Below the pieces are notes generated by a model, which was not told where the DNA came from, did not search any database, and saw only the letters and a list, made by a program, of their open reading frames with translations. Below, piece after piece: positions 18,818 through 27,953 of a stretch of DNA of 64,000 bases (position 1 is its first letter; every line of letters begins with the position of its first letter). The position numbers and the translations under genes are program-made. This stretch comes from Runella aurantiaca (GTDB lineage: Bacteria; Bacteroidota; Bacteroidia; Cytophagales; Spirosomataceae): the NCBI RefSeq assembly GCF_003339505.1, contig NZ_QPIW01000012.1, positions 114,631 through 178,630 on the forward strand, in the 5' to 3' direction.

Positions 18818-18904
18818 TGGGTACTTTTTCCGTTAGTTATTAATTGAGATTGGTGGAGGTTAAAAATCGGGTCACGACTTTCGCTGCAAAGGTATCAAAA
18901 TTTG

Positions 18905-20158
18905 TTAATCAATCGCTTCCAAAATTATCGCGCAGGCCTCGCGAATCTGCGCTTCAGAAATAACCAAAGGCGGCGCCAACCTCATGGAATTATCACAAAA
19001 TAAGAACCAATCCGTGATAACGCCACCGCCGCTTTGACTGTTTTGAATGGCCCGGTCGATGATGGGTTTCAACACGTCAAAAGAGACAAACTCTACCGCC
19101 AACATCAGCCCCCTGCCGCGTATCTCTTTTATTTTTGGATGAATCAACAATCTTTTTATCAAATCCCCTTTCTCACCAACGCTCAATTCCTCCGTTTCTC
19201 CGTTCCCCCGTGTTCCATACAAAATATCCTGTACCACTTCCAACGTGGCCAACGAAGCCGCACAACTCACTGGATGGCCGCCAAAAGTGGTTATATGACC
19301 CAAAATTGGATTATTTTTAAAAACAGACATGATTTCTTTGGACGCAATAAAGGCTCCGATGGGCATACCACCGCCCATGCCTTTGGCGCACAAAAGCACA
19401 TCTGGCACCACGTTGTAATGTTCAAACGCCCAGAAGCTACCCGTTCGGCCAAAGCCCGTTTGAATTTCATCAAAAATCAGGAGCGTGCCTGTCTCGTCGC
19501 AGCGTTTTCGGAGGGCTTGGTGATAGGCTTCGGTGGGTACGCGCACGCCCGCTTCTCCCGAAATCACCTCAATAATCACCGCCGCCGTGCGGGTCGTAAT
19601 TTTATCTAAATCTTCCAGCACTCCGTGCCGAATATGACGAACATCAGGCAATAAAGGCCGAAAACTCCGCTTAAAAAACTCCGCCCCCGCCAGACTCAAC
19701 GCGCCCTGCGTAGAGCCGTGGTAGGCATTAAAACAGGAAATAATTTCGGAACGCCCCGTAAAACGCTTGGCCAACTTCATGGCTCCTTCCACGGCTTCGG
19801 TGCCAGAGTTGGTGAAATAGACATTGTCCAAACTTGGGAAGTCTTGAAGACTTTCCAAGTTTATCGTTTTAACCAACGCTTCGGCAAGTTTGACCTGCGG
19901 GGTTTCGATGTATTCGCCATACACCATCAAATGCATGTATTTATCCAACTGATCATGAATAGCTTCCAGCACTTTTGGGTGCCGATGCCCCACGTTGCTG
20001 ACGGCAATCCCCGAAATCATGTCGATGTAGCGTTGGCCGTTTTGACCGTATAAATAGATTCCCTCGGCCCGTTCAATGTCCAGTGCCAACGGAAAATCGG
20101 AGGTTTGGGCGAGGTGGTTATAAAAAAGCTGTTGTCGGTGAGAGAGTGTGTTGGTCAT
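18905..20158 (-). CDS. Class III PLP aminotransferase with in-frame insertions
   Basis: The protein (417 residues from Met at 20158; an ATG at 20170 adds four residues) has the class III aminotransferase fold: NSGTEAVEGAMKLAKR for PLP phosphate binding, IFDEIQTGFGRTG, and the PLP lysine in CAKGMGGGMPIGAF. It resembles acetylornithine/ornithine aminotransferases, transferring an amino group to 2-oxoglutarate. Two stretches look inserted: NLESLQDFPSLDN just before VYFTNSG (DNA is a 33-base palindrome at 19830-19862) and YGTRGNGETEELSVG near residue 320. It lies 88 bases upstream of dapA on the same strand, so a lysine- or arginine-related role is possible, but the exact substrate cannot be assigned. 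Confidence 0.88.
   Translation of the reverse strand: MTNTLSHRQQLFYNHLAQTSDFPLALDIERAEGIYLYGQNGQRYIDMISGIAVSNVGHRHPKVLEAIHDQLDKYMHLMVYGEYIETPQVKLAEALVKTINLESLQDFPSLDNVYFTNSGTEAVEGAMKLAKRFTGRSEIISCFNAYHGSTQGALSLAGAEFFKRSFRPLLPDVRHIRHGVLEDLDKITTRTAAVIIEVISGEAGVRVPTEAYHQALRKRCDETGTLLIFDEIQTGFGRTGSFWAFEHYNVVPDVLLCAKGMGGGMPIGAFIASKEIMSVFKNNPILGHITTFGGHPVSCAASLATLEVVQDILYGTRGNGETEELSVGEKGDLIKRLLIHPKIKEIRGRGLMLAVEFVSFDVLKPIIDRAIQNSQSGGGVITDWFLFCDNSMRLAPPLVISEAQIREACAIILEAID
19830..19862. repeat. 33-base palindrome inside the aminotransferase gene
   Basis: Arms 19830-19845 and 19847-19862 are reverse complements around one base with a single mismatch. The element is in frame and encodes NLESLQDFPSLD in a position where homologues usually have a short loop before the VYFTNSG strand. 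See findings. Confidence 0.8.
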
Positions 20159-20189
20159 TGAGAATTCCATTTTTCAGCTGCAAATATCA

Positions 20190-20225
20190 ACAAAAAACCT
20201 TCGACCAAGGCCGAAGGTTTTTTGT
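20190..20225 (-). terminator. Terminator of the susCD pair
   Basis: Arms 20190-20203 and 20212-20225 form a 14-bp stem with an 8-base loop. On the minus strand an A6/T6 flank follows a CCTTCG...CGAAGG core. It lies between the SusD stop at 20257 and the aminotransferase start. Confidence 0.85.
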
Positions 20226-20256
20226 TTTTAAGAATAACAAAACCGTGGAGCGGTTT

Positions 20257-21627
20257 CTAGTAACCCACGTTTTGCGTCAATTGCTTATTGGCATCTATTT
20301 CACGCTGCGGAATGGGGAAAATCAAACGGGGGCTGTTGTAATCCAACGCGCCCACTTTTCCTTTCAAACGCTTAATATCGTGCAAGGTGTGCCCTTCAAA
20401 GGCCAGTTCCAACTTGCGTTCTTTCAAAATATCAGCAATGGTCACCTCAGTTAAAGCCGTTGCACCCGCTCTGGCACGAATCGCATTGATATCTGCCAAA
20501 GGAGCCGCTCCCACAGTCGTGCCAAGGCGAAAATTAGCTTCGGCACGAATCAAATGCATCTCCGCCAAACGCATGATAGGAACATTTCCAAAACGGTCTA
20601 AGTGCTTTTGAGTAAAGGTATTATTAGCAGCTACTTGGAAGAACTCACCCCGCGTATCACCCGCTCCGTATAGGGCACGGTGGGCTGGCAAAATACGAAA
20701 ATCACCGCGACCTGCGGTACCTGGAATCGTACTTACCGTTGCGCCAAAATAAGTATTGAGGCTATTGGAACCATCTTGGGCGGTTACAGTGGTTGAGAAA
20801 ATGTATTCGGCGGGATTTGCACCACCATTTCTCAAAAACGTGTAAAACAAAGAACTAAATGGAGTCACCAAACGCTGACGACCAGAAGTGATGACGCGAT
20901 TGGCTGCGTCTCGGGCAGAGGCATAATTTCCCTGCTGCAAATACACCCGGGCCAACATACCAGCGGCGGCATTTTTGGTAGCATAAATAGTGTTGGAAGC
21001 GGGCAATAAATTCTCGGCTTTGGTCAAATCGTCCAATACCTGCGCGTACACTTCGGCTACGCTGTTGCGTTTTCTGTAGTCAGCATCGGTTACGCTGCGC
21101 GTAGGCTCAAGCACAAGCGGCACCCCTGCATTGGCGGCATTGTCGCCGTCGCCCCATGTTTTGGCATAAAGACGTACCAATTCAAAGTACAACGAACCAC
21201 GGATAAAACGTGCTTCACCTTCGATACGCGCCTTTTTGGCCTCTTCTACCTTATCCAAAGCTGACAAAACATTGTTACAACGGTTGATGGCCCGATAAGT
21301 ATCGCTCCAAGTCACACTAGCGGTTGAATTAGCGGTGGTTAATTGCTTATCAAAAATTTCGAGTAAGTTGGCAAACGTACCGCCAAAGCGAATTTCACCC
21401 GCATCACCGTATAGATCGGATACGTACTGAAAAGCACCTCCGTACACATCATCATCCTGAATACCGTCGTAACAACCAATCAGGGTCACTTCAACGTCTT
21501 TGGAAGTACTCAAAGCGGCCACATCATCAATACTTTGGGTGGGTGCTACATTGAGTTTTTGGTCGCAACCGCTCAACAGCGTCAACGCGGCAGCGGTTAA
21601 AAAGCTATATTTGAATAGTCTATTCAT
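20257..21627 (-). CDS. SusD/RagB-like outer-membrane lipoprotein
   Basis: It is a 456-residue SusD family protein with a lipoprotein signal ending LTLLSGC (Cys about residue 21). The C-terminal part has ILKERKLELAFEGHTLHDIKRL, the ERxxELxxEGxRxxDxxR-like hallmark of RagB/SusD. It would form the extracellular lid on the SusC barrel encoded 27 bases upstream. No enzyme gene accompanies this pair, so its nutrient cannot be guessed. It follows the canonical RagB family, unlike the other SusD in this window. Confidence 0.92.
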   Translation of the reverse strand: MNRLFKYSFLTAAALTLLSGCDQKLNVAPTQSIDDVAALSTSKDVEVTLIGCYDGIQDDDVYGGAFQYVSDLYGDAGEIRFGGTFANLLEIFDKQLTTANSTASVTWSDTYRAINRCNNVLSALDKVEEAKKARIEGEARFIRGSLYFELVRLYAKTWGDGDNAANAGVPLVLEPTRSVTDADYRKRNSVAEVYAQVLDDLTKAENLLPASNTIYATKNAAAGMLARVYLQQGNYASARDAANRVITSGRQRLVTPFSSLFYTFLRNGGANPAEYIFSTTVTAQDGSNSLNTYFGATVSTIPGTAGRGDFRILPAHRALYGAGDTRGEFFQVAANNTFTQKHLDRFGNVPIMRLAEMHLIRAEANFRLGTTVGAAPLADINAIRARAGATALTEVTIADILKERKLELAFEGHTLHDIKRLKGKVGALDYNSPRLIFPIPQREIDANKQLTQNVGY

Positions 21628-21653
21628 TTTCTGAAAGTCGTTTTAAAGAGGAT

Positions 21654-24600
21654 TTACAAACCAATATTGATACCAAACAAAATGGTACGCGGCTGAGGCG
21701 GCGTATAGAAGTCGTTACCAATGGCAAAATTGCTGGTAAAGCTATCGGCGCTTACTTCAGGATCCCAACCTTTATAATTGGTAAAAGTGGCTAAGTTCAT
21801 CCCCGAAACGTACAATTTAACTTTGTCTAATTTCACACGATTAACGAGGCTCGTCGGCAGCGTATAGCTCAATGTAGCCGTACGTAAGCGGAGATACGAA
21901 CCATCGAAAATATAACGACTAGAAGCCTGATTTCCGTTGCCACGCAGATAACGCGCCTCTGGAACGTCGGTGTTGCGGTTTTCGGGAGTCCACGCGTTCA
22001 ACTGGTCTTTGGTTTGGTTATCTTCATATATACCGTTGGCCGACGAATATTGACCTACCCCGTAGAAGTTTACTTGGTTGCCATACACTCCGTTGAAGAA
22101 TACGCTTAAATCAATGCCCTTGTAAGAGAATGAGTTGGTAATACCTCCGATAAATTTCGGGTTGGGATTTCCTACCACTACCCGCTGCGCAGAGTTATAT
22201 CCCGCGTTGGTTACGGTTGTTCTGTCAACAGAACCATCGGTACCTGTGGTATTCTTGTAAAACAACGCATCGCCGTTGTCAGGATTTACGCCCGCATATT
22301 CAACTGTGTAAAACACCCCGATAGGCTGGCCTTCTACTACGCGGTTCATGTTGCGAATTCCACCTTCGATGATTTGTCCCTGAATATCAGTTACTTTATT
22401 CTTATTGTTGGCCCAGTTGAATGACGTATTCCACTTAAATTTACCCACAAAGTTTTGGGTATTTACCACAAACTCAAAGCCCTTATTTTCCAACTTACCT
22501 ACGTTACGCACTTGGCTCAAGAAACCAGTAGTGGCAGGAATGTTTACGTTTAACAACAAACCAGAGGTATTTTTCAAATAGTAATCAATTTCACCATTGA
22601 TACGGTTGTTAAGGAAGCCAAAGTCAATACCGAAATCAGTTTGATAGGTTGTTTCCCATCTCAAATCAGGGTTTCCGATTTGTGACGGACGCTGACCCGC
22701 CGACCCTGCGTATCCTGCATCACCCGTAAAGAGACCCAGTTGAGGAAAATTCCCGATTTCTGAGTTACCAGTTCCGCCGTAGCTGGCACGGGCTTTCAAG
22801 AAGCTGATGACCGTATTATTCTTTAGGAAATTCTCTTCCGACAACACCCATCCCAACGACACCGCAGGGAAGAAACTGTAGCGTGAGTTGGCCCCGAAAC
22901 GTGAAGAACCGTCGATACGCGCACTGGCCGAGAGTAAGTATTTGTCGGCAAATTTATAGTTGGCGCGGGCAAAATAAGACAAGAACCGGAAATTAGTTTC
23001 GGTACTGTTACCGTCAGATTTGGTCGCAGCACTGGCAATCCGCTGGTAAGAGTCCGAAGGAAACTGCGTACCTTCGATGAAGTTGGTCTTGGTCTGAGAT
23101 TGCTGATATGACATCCCCAGCGTAGCACTGATTCCGTGTCTGCCGAAACTGTTGTCGTACGCAAAGAAATTGTTGGTATTATAATTGGTCACAAACGTAC
23201 CGTAGTTTGAACCAATACCGTTGGTGGCACGGGTTTGATTACGTACAGTCTGGCTCTGAAAATATCCTTCTTCCTGCTGGTTTAATAAGTCAACCCCTAT
23301 TTCACTACGGAACTTCAACCCTTTAAAAATGTTGGCCTGCAAGTAGCCATTCGTTAGGTTACGGATGGACGTTGCCACAAATTTGGCGTAGTTGATTGAA
23401 ATAATTGGGTTGTAGTACAAAGGAATGTTAATATCCCCAGGAGGCGTACCCGCAGGAAGGCCCGTGGTGGGATCCAGAAACGGTGTAAGTGGCGTCAATG
23501 CCGACATCTGCAACGGGTTAGAGAATGCGTTATCATCCGGCAAACGTTGGTTTTCGGTACGGGCCAAGTTCATTGTCAAACCAATAGAAAGCCAATTGTT
23601 AGCTTGGTGGTCAAGGTTTAGACGCCCCGACATACGCTTCAATCGGTTGCCAATAATCGTTCCGGTCTGATCTAAGTACTGACCTGAAATAAAGAACCTT
23701 GTTTTGTCATTACCGCCGCTCAATTGCAAATCAGCTTGGTGCATCGGCGCTTTTTGAAAAGCCTGTTCCTGCCAGTTTACATCTGCTTGTTGGGGAGTTC
23801 CGTAAGTGCCGTAGCTATAATACTCCAGAAAACCACCGGCACCAAAAATGTACTGAGTAAAAGAATCTGGGTCATTTGGATCAATATTGGCCAAACGGTC
23901 ACGGTATCCAGCCGCTTGCTTGTAGAACGAAATAAATTCTTCAGAATTGAGGAAAGGCAAACGACGGGCGGCTTCGGCCGTTCCCGTTTGGTAGTTGAAA
24001 GAAATATTGGTTTTACCTGATTTTCCACGTTTGGTGGTAATCAACACCACACCATTGGCGGCGCGGGCACCGTAGATTGCCCCCGCAGAGGCATCTTTCA
24101 ATACTTCGATAGACTCAATATCGTTTGGATTTATATCAGCCAAGGCGTTGGTTTCACCGCCGTAGTTACCAAAGTCACCCGTGGTGATGGGCGTTCCGTC
24201 TACTACATACAACGGCTGACTGCTGGCACTGATAGATGAGTTTCCGCGAACGCGCACTGTTACGGCTTGGCCTAATTTACCCGAGCCTGAGTTGATAAAC
24301 ACCCCAGCGGCTTTTCCCTGCAAAGCTGCATCTACGGTTGGGGTAGGCATATTTTCAATGTCTTTTCCTTTTACCTGAGCGATGTTACCCGTCAATTCGC
24401 GCTTGATTTGTGAACCAAAACCCGTTACTACAATTTCGCTCAGTGTTTTGGTATCCTGTATCAGTTGAACATTAATCACCGAACGTCCGTTTACTTTTTC
24501 CTCCAAAGGAGAAAATCCAACAAAGCTGAATACCAGTGTGGCATTGTCAGGAATAGAAATACGATAATTCCCTTCAACGTCAGAGTTGGCACCGCGCGTA

Positions 24601-24749
24601 GTGCCTTTTACCGTAATCGAAACGCCCGGAAGCCCGGCACCGTCTTCGGATGAGGTGACTTTTCCAGTCACAACCTTGTCTTGCGCCCTTACGGCAACAA
24701 ACGACAAGCATACCAGCATCCACAAGCTAATACGTAAAATGTGTCTCAT
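21654..24749 (-). CDS. SusC/RagA-type TonB-linked outer-membrane transporter
   Basis: It is a 1031-residue protein with signal peptide MRHILRISLWMLVCLSFVAVRAQ, then a carboxypeptidase-D-regulatory-like domain (VVTGKVTSSEDGAGLPGVSITVKG), the plug box SEIVVTGFGSQIKRELTG, the signature PLYVVDGTPI and GASAGAIYGARAANGV region, and a barrel that ends in TILFGINIGL. It imports a ligand across the outer membrane with TonB energy. It pairs with the SusD immediately downstream, with no other gene in the operon before the terminator near 20190-20225. Confidence 0.93.
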   Translation of the reverse strand: MRHILRISLWMLVCLSFVAVRAQDKVVTGKVTSSEDGAGLPGVSITVKGTTRGANSDVEGNYRISIPDNATLVFSFVGFSPLEEKVNGRSVINVQLIQDTKTLSEIVVTGFGSQIKRELTGNIAQVKGKDIENMPTPTVDAALQGKAAGVFINSGSGKLGQAVTVRVRGNSSISASSQPLYVVDGTPITTGDFGNYGGETNALADINPNDIESIEVLKDASAGAIYGARAANGVVLITTKRGKSGKTNISFNYQTGTAEAARRLPFLNSEEFISFYKQAAGYRDRLANIDPNDPDSFTQYIFGAGGFLEYYSYGTYGTPQQADVNWQEQAFQKAPMHQADLQLSGGNDKTRFFISGQYLDQTGTIIGNRLKRMSGRLNLDHQANNWLSIGLTMNLARTENQRLPDDNAFSNPLQMSALTPLTPFLDPTTGLPAGTPPGDINIPLYYNPIISINYAKFVATSIRNLTNGYLQANIFKGLKFRSEIGVDLLNQQEEGYFQSQTVRNQTRATNGIGSNYGTFVTNYNTNNFFAYDNSFGRHGISATLGMSYQQSQTKTNFIEGTQFPSDSYQRIASAATKSDGNSTETNFRFLSYFARANYKFADKYLLSASARIDGSSRFGANSRYSFFPAVSLGWVLSEENFLKNNTVISFLKARASYGGTGNSEIGNFPQLGLFTGDAGYAGSAGQRPSQIGNPDLRWETTYQTDFGIDFGFLNNRINGEIDYYLKNTSGLLLNVNIPATTGFLSQVRNVGKLENKGFEFVVNTQNFVGKFKWNTSFNWANNKNKVTDIQGQIIEGGIRNMNRVVEGQPIGVFYTVEYAGVNPDNGDALFYKNTTGTDGSVDRTTVTNAGYNSAQRVVVGNPNPKFIGGITNSFSYKGIDLSVFFNGVYGNQVNFYGVGQYSSANGIYEDNQTKDQLNAWTPENRNTDVPEARYLRGNGNQASSRYIFDGSYLRLRTATLSYTLPTSLVNRVKLDKVKLYVSGMNLATFTNYKGWDPEVSADSFTSNFAIGNDFYTPPQPRTILFGINIGL

Positions 24750-25161
24750 GCAATTTGATTTGTTAGAGTTGATAAAATGATAAAAATGGTAAACTAGGGT
24801 AATGCATCTAAAAGCAATCAGCTCCTTCTAAGCAAAAAGCTAAAAAGGTGATTGCGGTTATTCAATCAAAAAACCACTAAACTAGATTTTTGTTAGTAGT
24901 ATCTACAAAAAAGCAAGGGATTGATTGTTTAGGTTAAGCTACTGAGCCGATTCGGGCAGAATATATGAATAATGGCTCAACAACAGAAAGTACAAATTTG
25001 CGCATTGGAATAATTTCGCAAATCACCCTTTTTAAGGGATATTTTTTCTTTCTGAATTTTAATTGGCTAAACGTTCCATCGGCTATTAGTGCAGATAACT
25101 TCAAATACCTACACAAAGGTACTGATTGATACTTAAAAAGTCAAAACATCAGCCAGATTCA
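24750..25161. other. Intergenic region before the second susC
   Basis: No supported gene is present in this AT-rich 412-base gap. A 60-residue minus-strand frame at 24934-25116 has no recognisable features. The right side has a small hairpin and the left side the probable susC promoter. Confidence 0.6.
24833..24866 (-). promoter_or_regulatory. Possible promoter of the second susC
   Basis: On the minus strand a TTG-containing -33 element (24863-24866) is followed after about 20 bases by TAGCTTTTTG (24833-24842), which approximates TAnnTTTG. It would leave an untranslated leader of about 80 bases. This is a weak match, proposed only from the motif and spacing. Confidence 0.35.
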
Positions 25162-25180
25162 ATCCCCTGAAAAAGGGGAT
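25162..25180 (-). terminator. Small hairpin after the ATP-grasp-like gene
   Basis: ATCCCCT and AGGGGAT (25162-25168, 25174-25180) form a 7-bp stem with a GAAAA-type loop, 24 bases beyond the stop codon. The T tract is poor, so termination is uncertain. Confidence 0.4.
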
Positions 25181-25203
25181 ATTGTGTTGACTTCACTCCC
25201 CCA

Positions 25204-26400
25204 TTAAGGTTGATAAAAACACGTACTTCCGCCTACCCAAGTAAAATCTTTGTTGAATCTTACACCAATCATTTCACCCCTGCTCAGCCTACTTAGGCTC
25301 GTCAATAACTGTGGACGTGGGGCATTGTCTTCCCAAACATAGAGCATTCTGATTTCACATTTTACCAACCCATCGGGCGCTTCAATGACGGGCTCGTACG
25401 TTACTTTTCGTTGTAAAATCCAATTTTCAGGGTCGGTTACTTCTTCAATATCCTGACGTGTAACGTGGATTTTTACGCCACTCCCTGCAAAGGAAAAGAG
25501 GGGTTTCAGCACGTAGTTTTCTAAATCTTCGGGAAAATCATCGCTGTATTCACTCAGAAAATGGGTATCTGGCACATAGGGGCTTTTCAAATACGGAAGC
25601 GTATATTTACTGATTCTGAAAAACCAATTGGGATGCCCTACCCACGTCACGTCGACATCATCCGTAAGGTCAAACTCGGTTTGAAGGTCAGGAAAATTGG
25701 TTAAATCATCAAAGATAAGTCGATTGTAGATGCGCTTGATTTCGATATTCTGGCCGTCTTTCTCGTAAAAAAGCTGACGCCCTATTTTCTTTATTTTAGT
25801 ATAGCAAATGGCTTTTACGCCCAACAGAGCCTCGGTCACGGCAAAGTCAATACGGGTCTTTTGCTGCTCTGGATAAATTTCCAATAAAATCACATTTTCG
25901 GGGTTTTCATTCCCCAAAATCACCGCTTTCAACTTAGCAATGTATTCTGCCTGATTGAAAATACCACTGAAATAGTTGCTGAACTCGGCCGGAACAGGAA
26001 AATAATCACGGAACTTCTCGGTCACGTAGGTCTGAAACCCAAAAATAGACGGGAACCCCTGCAACTCAATCAATTGAGGCATCAACTCGCCGTTTTCATC
26101 TTTACAAACCGCAAAGTCGATGGCTAAAAACGAAGCATGGTCATTTTCGTGGGGGACAGATTGCCCGGGCGGAATGGAGTGCTGGGTCTTGGCTTTATAA
26201 TGGGGTCCAACAATCACATCAATAAAAGATTCTCCCGCCTCAATCAATTTGTTTTTAAGGCCTGCTGGCACAAAAACGGGGGTTTCTGCCACTCGAAACT
26301 CCAATTGACCCGGCCAATCGGCCTGAATACCTTTGATGAATTCATTGTATTTTTCATCGCTAAAAGCAGCGTTGTAAGCTTGTCGTAGGGAAGAAATCAT
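25204..26400 (-). CDS. Uncharacterised ATP-grasp-like protein
   Basis: It is a 398-residue cytoplasmic-looking protein with no signal peptide. A segment in the C-terminal half reads ENYVLKPLFSFAGSGVKIHV, resembling the phosphate- and lysine-bearing beta-strand of ATP-grasp enzymes, followed by VKCEIRMLYVWED, which could supply metal-binding acidic residues. ATP-grasp enzymes join a carboxylate to an amine or thiol with ATP. The exact family is not recognised, so the catalytic role is tentative. It lies on the same strand as a class I glutamine amidotransferase (26931-27764), separated by a HicBA module; the two could cooperate. Confidence 0.6.
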   Translation of the reverse strand: MISSLRQAYNAAFSDEKYNEFIKGIQADWPGQLEFRVAETPVFVPAGLKNKLIEAGESFIDVIVGPHYKAKTQHSIPPGQSVPHENDHASFLAIDFAVCKDENGELMPQLIELQGFPSIFGFQTYVTEKFRDYFPVPAEFSNYFSGIFNQAEYIAKLKAVILGNENPENVILLEIYPEQQKTRIDFAVTEALLGVKAICYTKIKKIGRQLFYEKDGQNIEIKRIYNRLIFDDLTNFPDLQTEFDLTDDVDVTWVGHPNWFFRISKYTLPYLKSPYVPDTHFLSEYSDDFPEDLENYVLKPLFSFAGSGVKIHVTRQDIEEVTDPENWILQRKVTYEPVIEAPDGLVKCEIRMLYVWEDNAPRPQLLTSLSRLSRGEMIGVRFNKDFTWVGGSTCFYQP

Positions 26401-26416
26401 AGGTTATAAAGGGCGT

Positions 26417-26659
26417 TTACCCAAACAAAATTGCAATAAGTTGTTCTTTTGTTAATCCAAAATGAGAAGAAATGTTATTCAATATAGCGTTAAGCGTTCC
26501 AATTTTTATGGGAATATGATTAGGAATCGTCTCTTGATGTTGGCCTTTCACTTCGGTACGAATTCGGATGTGACTATCTGTTTGTCGAACTACCTCATAA
26601 TCTAATTTTTTCAACAATCTGACAAGTTCTACCCCTGTTATGTCTCTCGGAATTTTCAT
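26417..26659 (-). CDS. hicA: HicA-family mRNA interferase toxin
   Basis: It is an 80-residue protein: VELVRLLKKLDYEVVRQTDSHIRI matches the HicA/YcfA double-stranded-RNA-binding-like fold, where the conserved histidine after a small residue (SH, here His30) is needed for RNA cleavage. The remaining VPNHIPIKIGTLNAIL-like region (here IPNHIPIKIGTLNAIL) is also family-typical. It starts directly after the HicB stop with no gap, so the two are translated together. This is a toxin-antitoxin module lying between two metabolic genes. Confidence 0.88.
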   Translation of the reverse strand: MKIPRDITGVELVRLLKKLDYEVVRQTDSHIRIRTEVKGQHQETIPNHIPIKIGTLNAILNNISSHFGLTKEQLIAILFG

Positions 26660-26869
26660 TTAGAGCGCAAAAATTTCTTCTTTCACAAAATGCAGGCGAA
26701 TTACTTTAGGTGCCAAATCGGGTGAATCAAAATGGCACGCAATAGCATCTCTTATCATTTCTTTCAACTCCTGCATTGTTTCTCCTTGAGTGAAGATATT
26801 TTCTCCTAAAGCACGCGCGGTATATCCTCCTTCGGGGTCTTCTTCTACTACAAAAATGAGTTCATTCAT
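26660..26869 (-). CDS. hicB: HicB-family antitoxin
   Basis: The 69-residue protein has the HicB fold: EEDPEGGYTARALGENIFTQGETMQELKEMI, where the D-x-E-G-G-Y-x-A strand and the G-E-T-x-x-E-A/L helix are diagnostic. It lacks a C-terminal helix-turn-helix, so it may not bind DNA by itself. In the transcription order it precedes HicA (toxin second), the less common HicB-first arrangement. Confidence 0.85.
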   Translation of the reverse strand: MNELIFVVEEDPEGGYTARALGENIFTQGETMQELKEMIRDAIACHFDSPDLAPKVIRLHFVKEEIFAL

Positions 26870-26930
26870 CGTTAATGCTGAAATATTTATATCAAAAATA
26901 AAGAAGAAATTGATAATACCAAATTTAGCA

Positions 26931-27764
26931 CTACACCAACTGCGCCCCTACCAACTGCTCCGCCGCCCGTTGAAGAAAAGTAGGAATAATGGCCGATTCG
27001 GTGCGCCGGATTTTGTCGGGGTCTTGCAATGAATTGACCATGTCGTTGTACTTGGCTTCACCGTGGTTTTTGATAATCAAGCTTCGTTTCTCTTCTTTTT
27101 GAAAATGGCGCAACATCCCTTCACCATCGGCTTCGGGGTGAAACTGCGTACCGAAAATCTCCCGTGAAAATCGCACCGCCATCACGGCCCGCTCCAAATG
27201 CGCCACGTGGGGGCGTTCTTTTTCGATGCAAAGCACTTTGGCACCCATGCGTTCTAACTCATGATAGTTTGGCTCAATGACTTGATAGTCGCGCGAATCA
27301 ACGGCGAAGAATGGATCTAACAATTGCTCAAAAACGGGTTCTTTCAACCCAAATTGGGTTTTATGCATCGGGAAAATACCGAAAGAAGTTGACCGCCGCT
27401 TACATACCAGGCCCACATTCCAATGCAGACAGGCCATTTGATACGAATGACAAATCAGCATCAGGTGCTTTTTTTGCGGATGGTGCGGCTGGCGATTGTG
27501 TTGCCAAATTTGGTCAAGCAACATAAAAAACGGCTTCTCCCAAGGCTCACCTACGGGTACAGGGTTTCCGGGGCCGCCCGATGAAATATAAATATCGTAG
27601 CTTAAATCAGGGACTTCGCATTTTTGACGAACATCAAACACTTCATAACTGCCTTCGATTTCCTCCTGTGCTAGAAAATTCTCCACCAATGTTTTAATAC
27701 AACGCATACCCTCGTTGGCATGACCGTCGTACATGTCTAAAACGGCAATCTTAATGCGCTCCAT
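26931..27764 (-). CDS. Class I glutamine amidotransferase-like protein
   Basis: The start at 27764 begins MERIKIAVLDMYDGHANEGM; a longer frame begins at 27806. The 277-residue protein has the class I fold: ISSGGPGNP, the nucleophile-elbow LICHSYQMA (Cys105) and GTQFHPEAD (His and Glu of the triad), so it is probably an active glutaminase or related hydrolase. The elbow reads C-H-S-Y-Q instead of the common C-x-G-x-Q. It would hand ammonia or an amine to an unidentified partner; the ATP-grasp-like gene downstream is a candidate. Confidence 0.8.
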   Translation of the reverse strand: MERIKIAVLDMYDGHANEGMRCIKTLVENFLAQEEIEGSYEVFDVRQKCEVPDLSYDIYISSGGPGNPVPVGEPWEKPFFMLLDQIWQHNRQPHHPQKKHLMLICHSYQMACLHWNVGLVCKRRSTSFGIFPMHKTQFGLKEPVFEQLLDPFFAVDSRDYQVIEPNYHELERMGAKVLCIEKERPHVAHLERAVMAVRFSREIFGTQFHPEADGEGMLRHFQKEEKRSLIIKNHGEAKYNDMVNSLQDPDKIRRTESAIIPTFLQRAAEQLVGAQLV

Positions 27765-27953
27765 GAGCTTTTCGTTAATTGTGTTGCTAAAATTAGTAAA
27801 AAACATACCGCCACATCACTTAAAATCTTAAAAAAGAGTTTAAAGGCTGTGGCGGTATGGGACTTAGTTCGTTAAAACGTTCCGCAAAATTACGGAAATA
27901 TTATCATCGTTTAACGATTATGTATCAAGAACGGTTCAACTATTCCTCAGAAT

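Noticed and set aside
24934..25116. 60-codon minus-strand frame in the susC upstream region
   Set aside because: No homology-like features, no ribosome-binding evidence and an AT-rich regulatory context.
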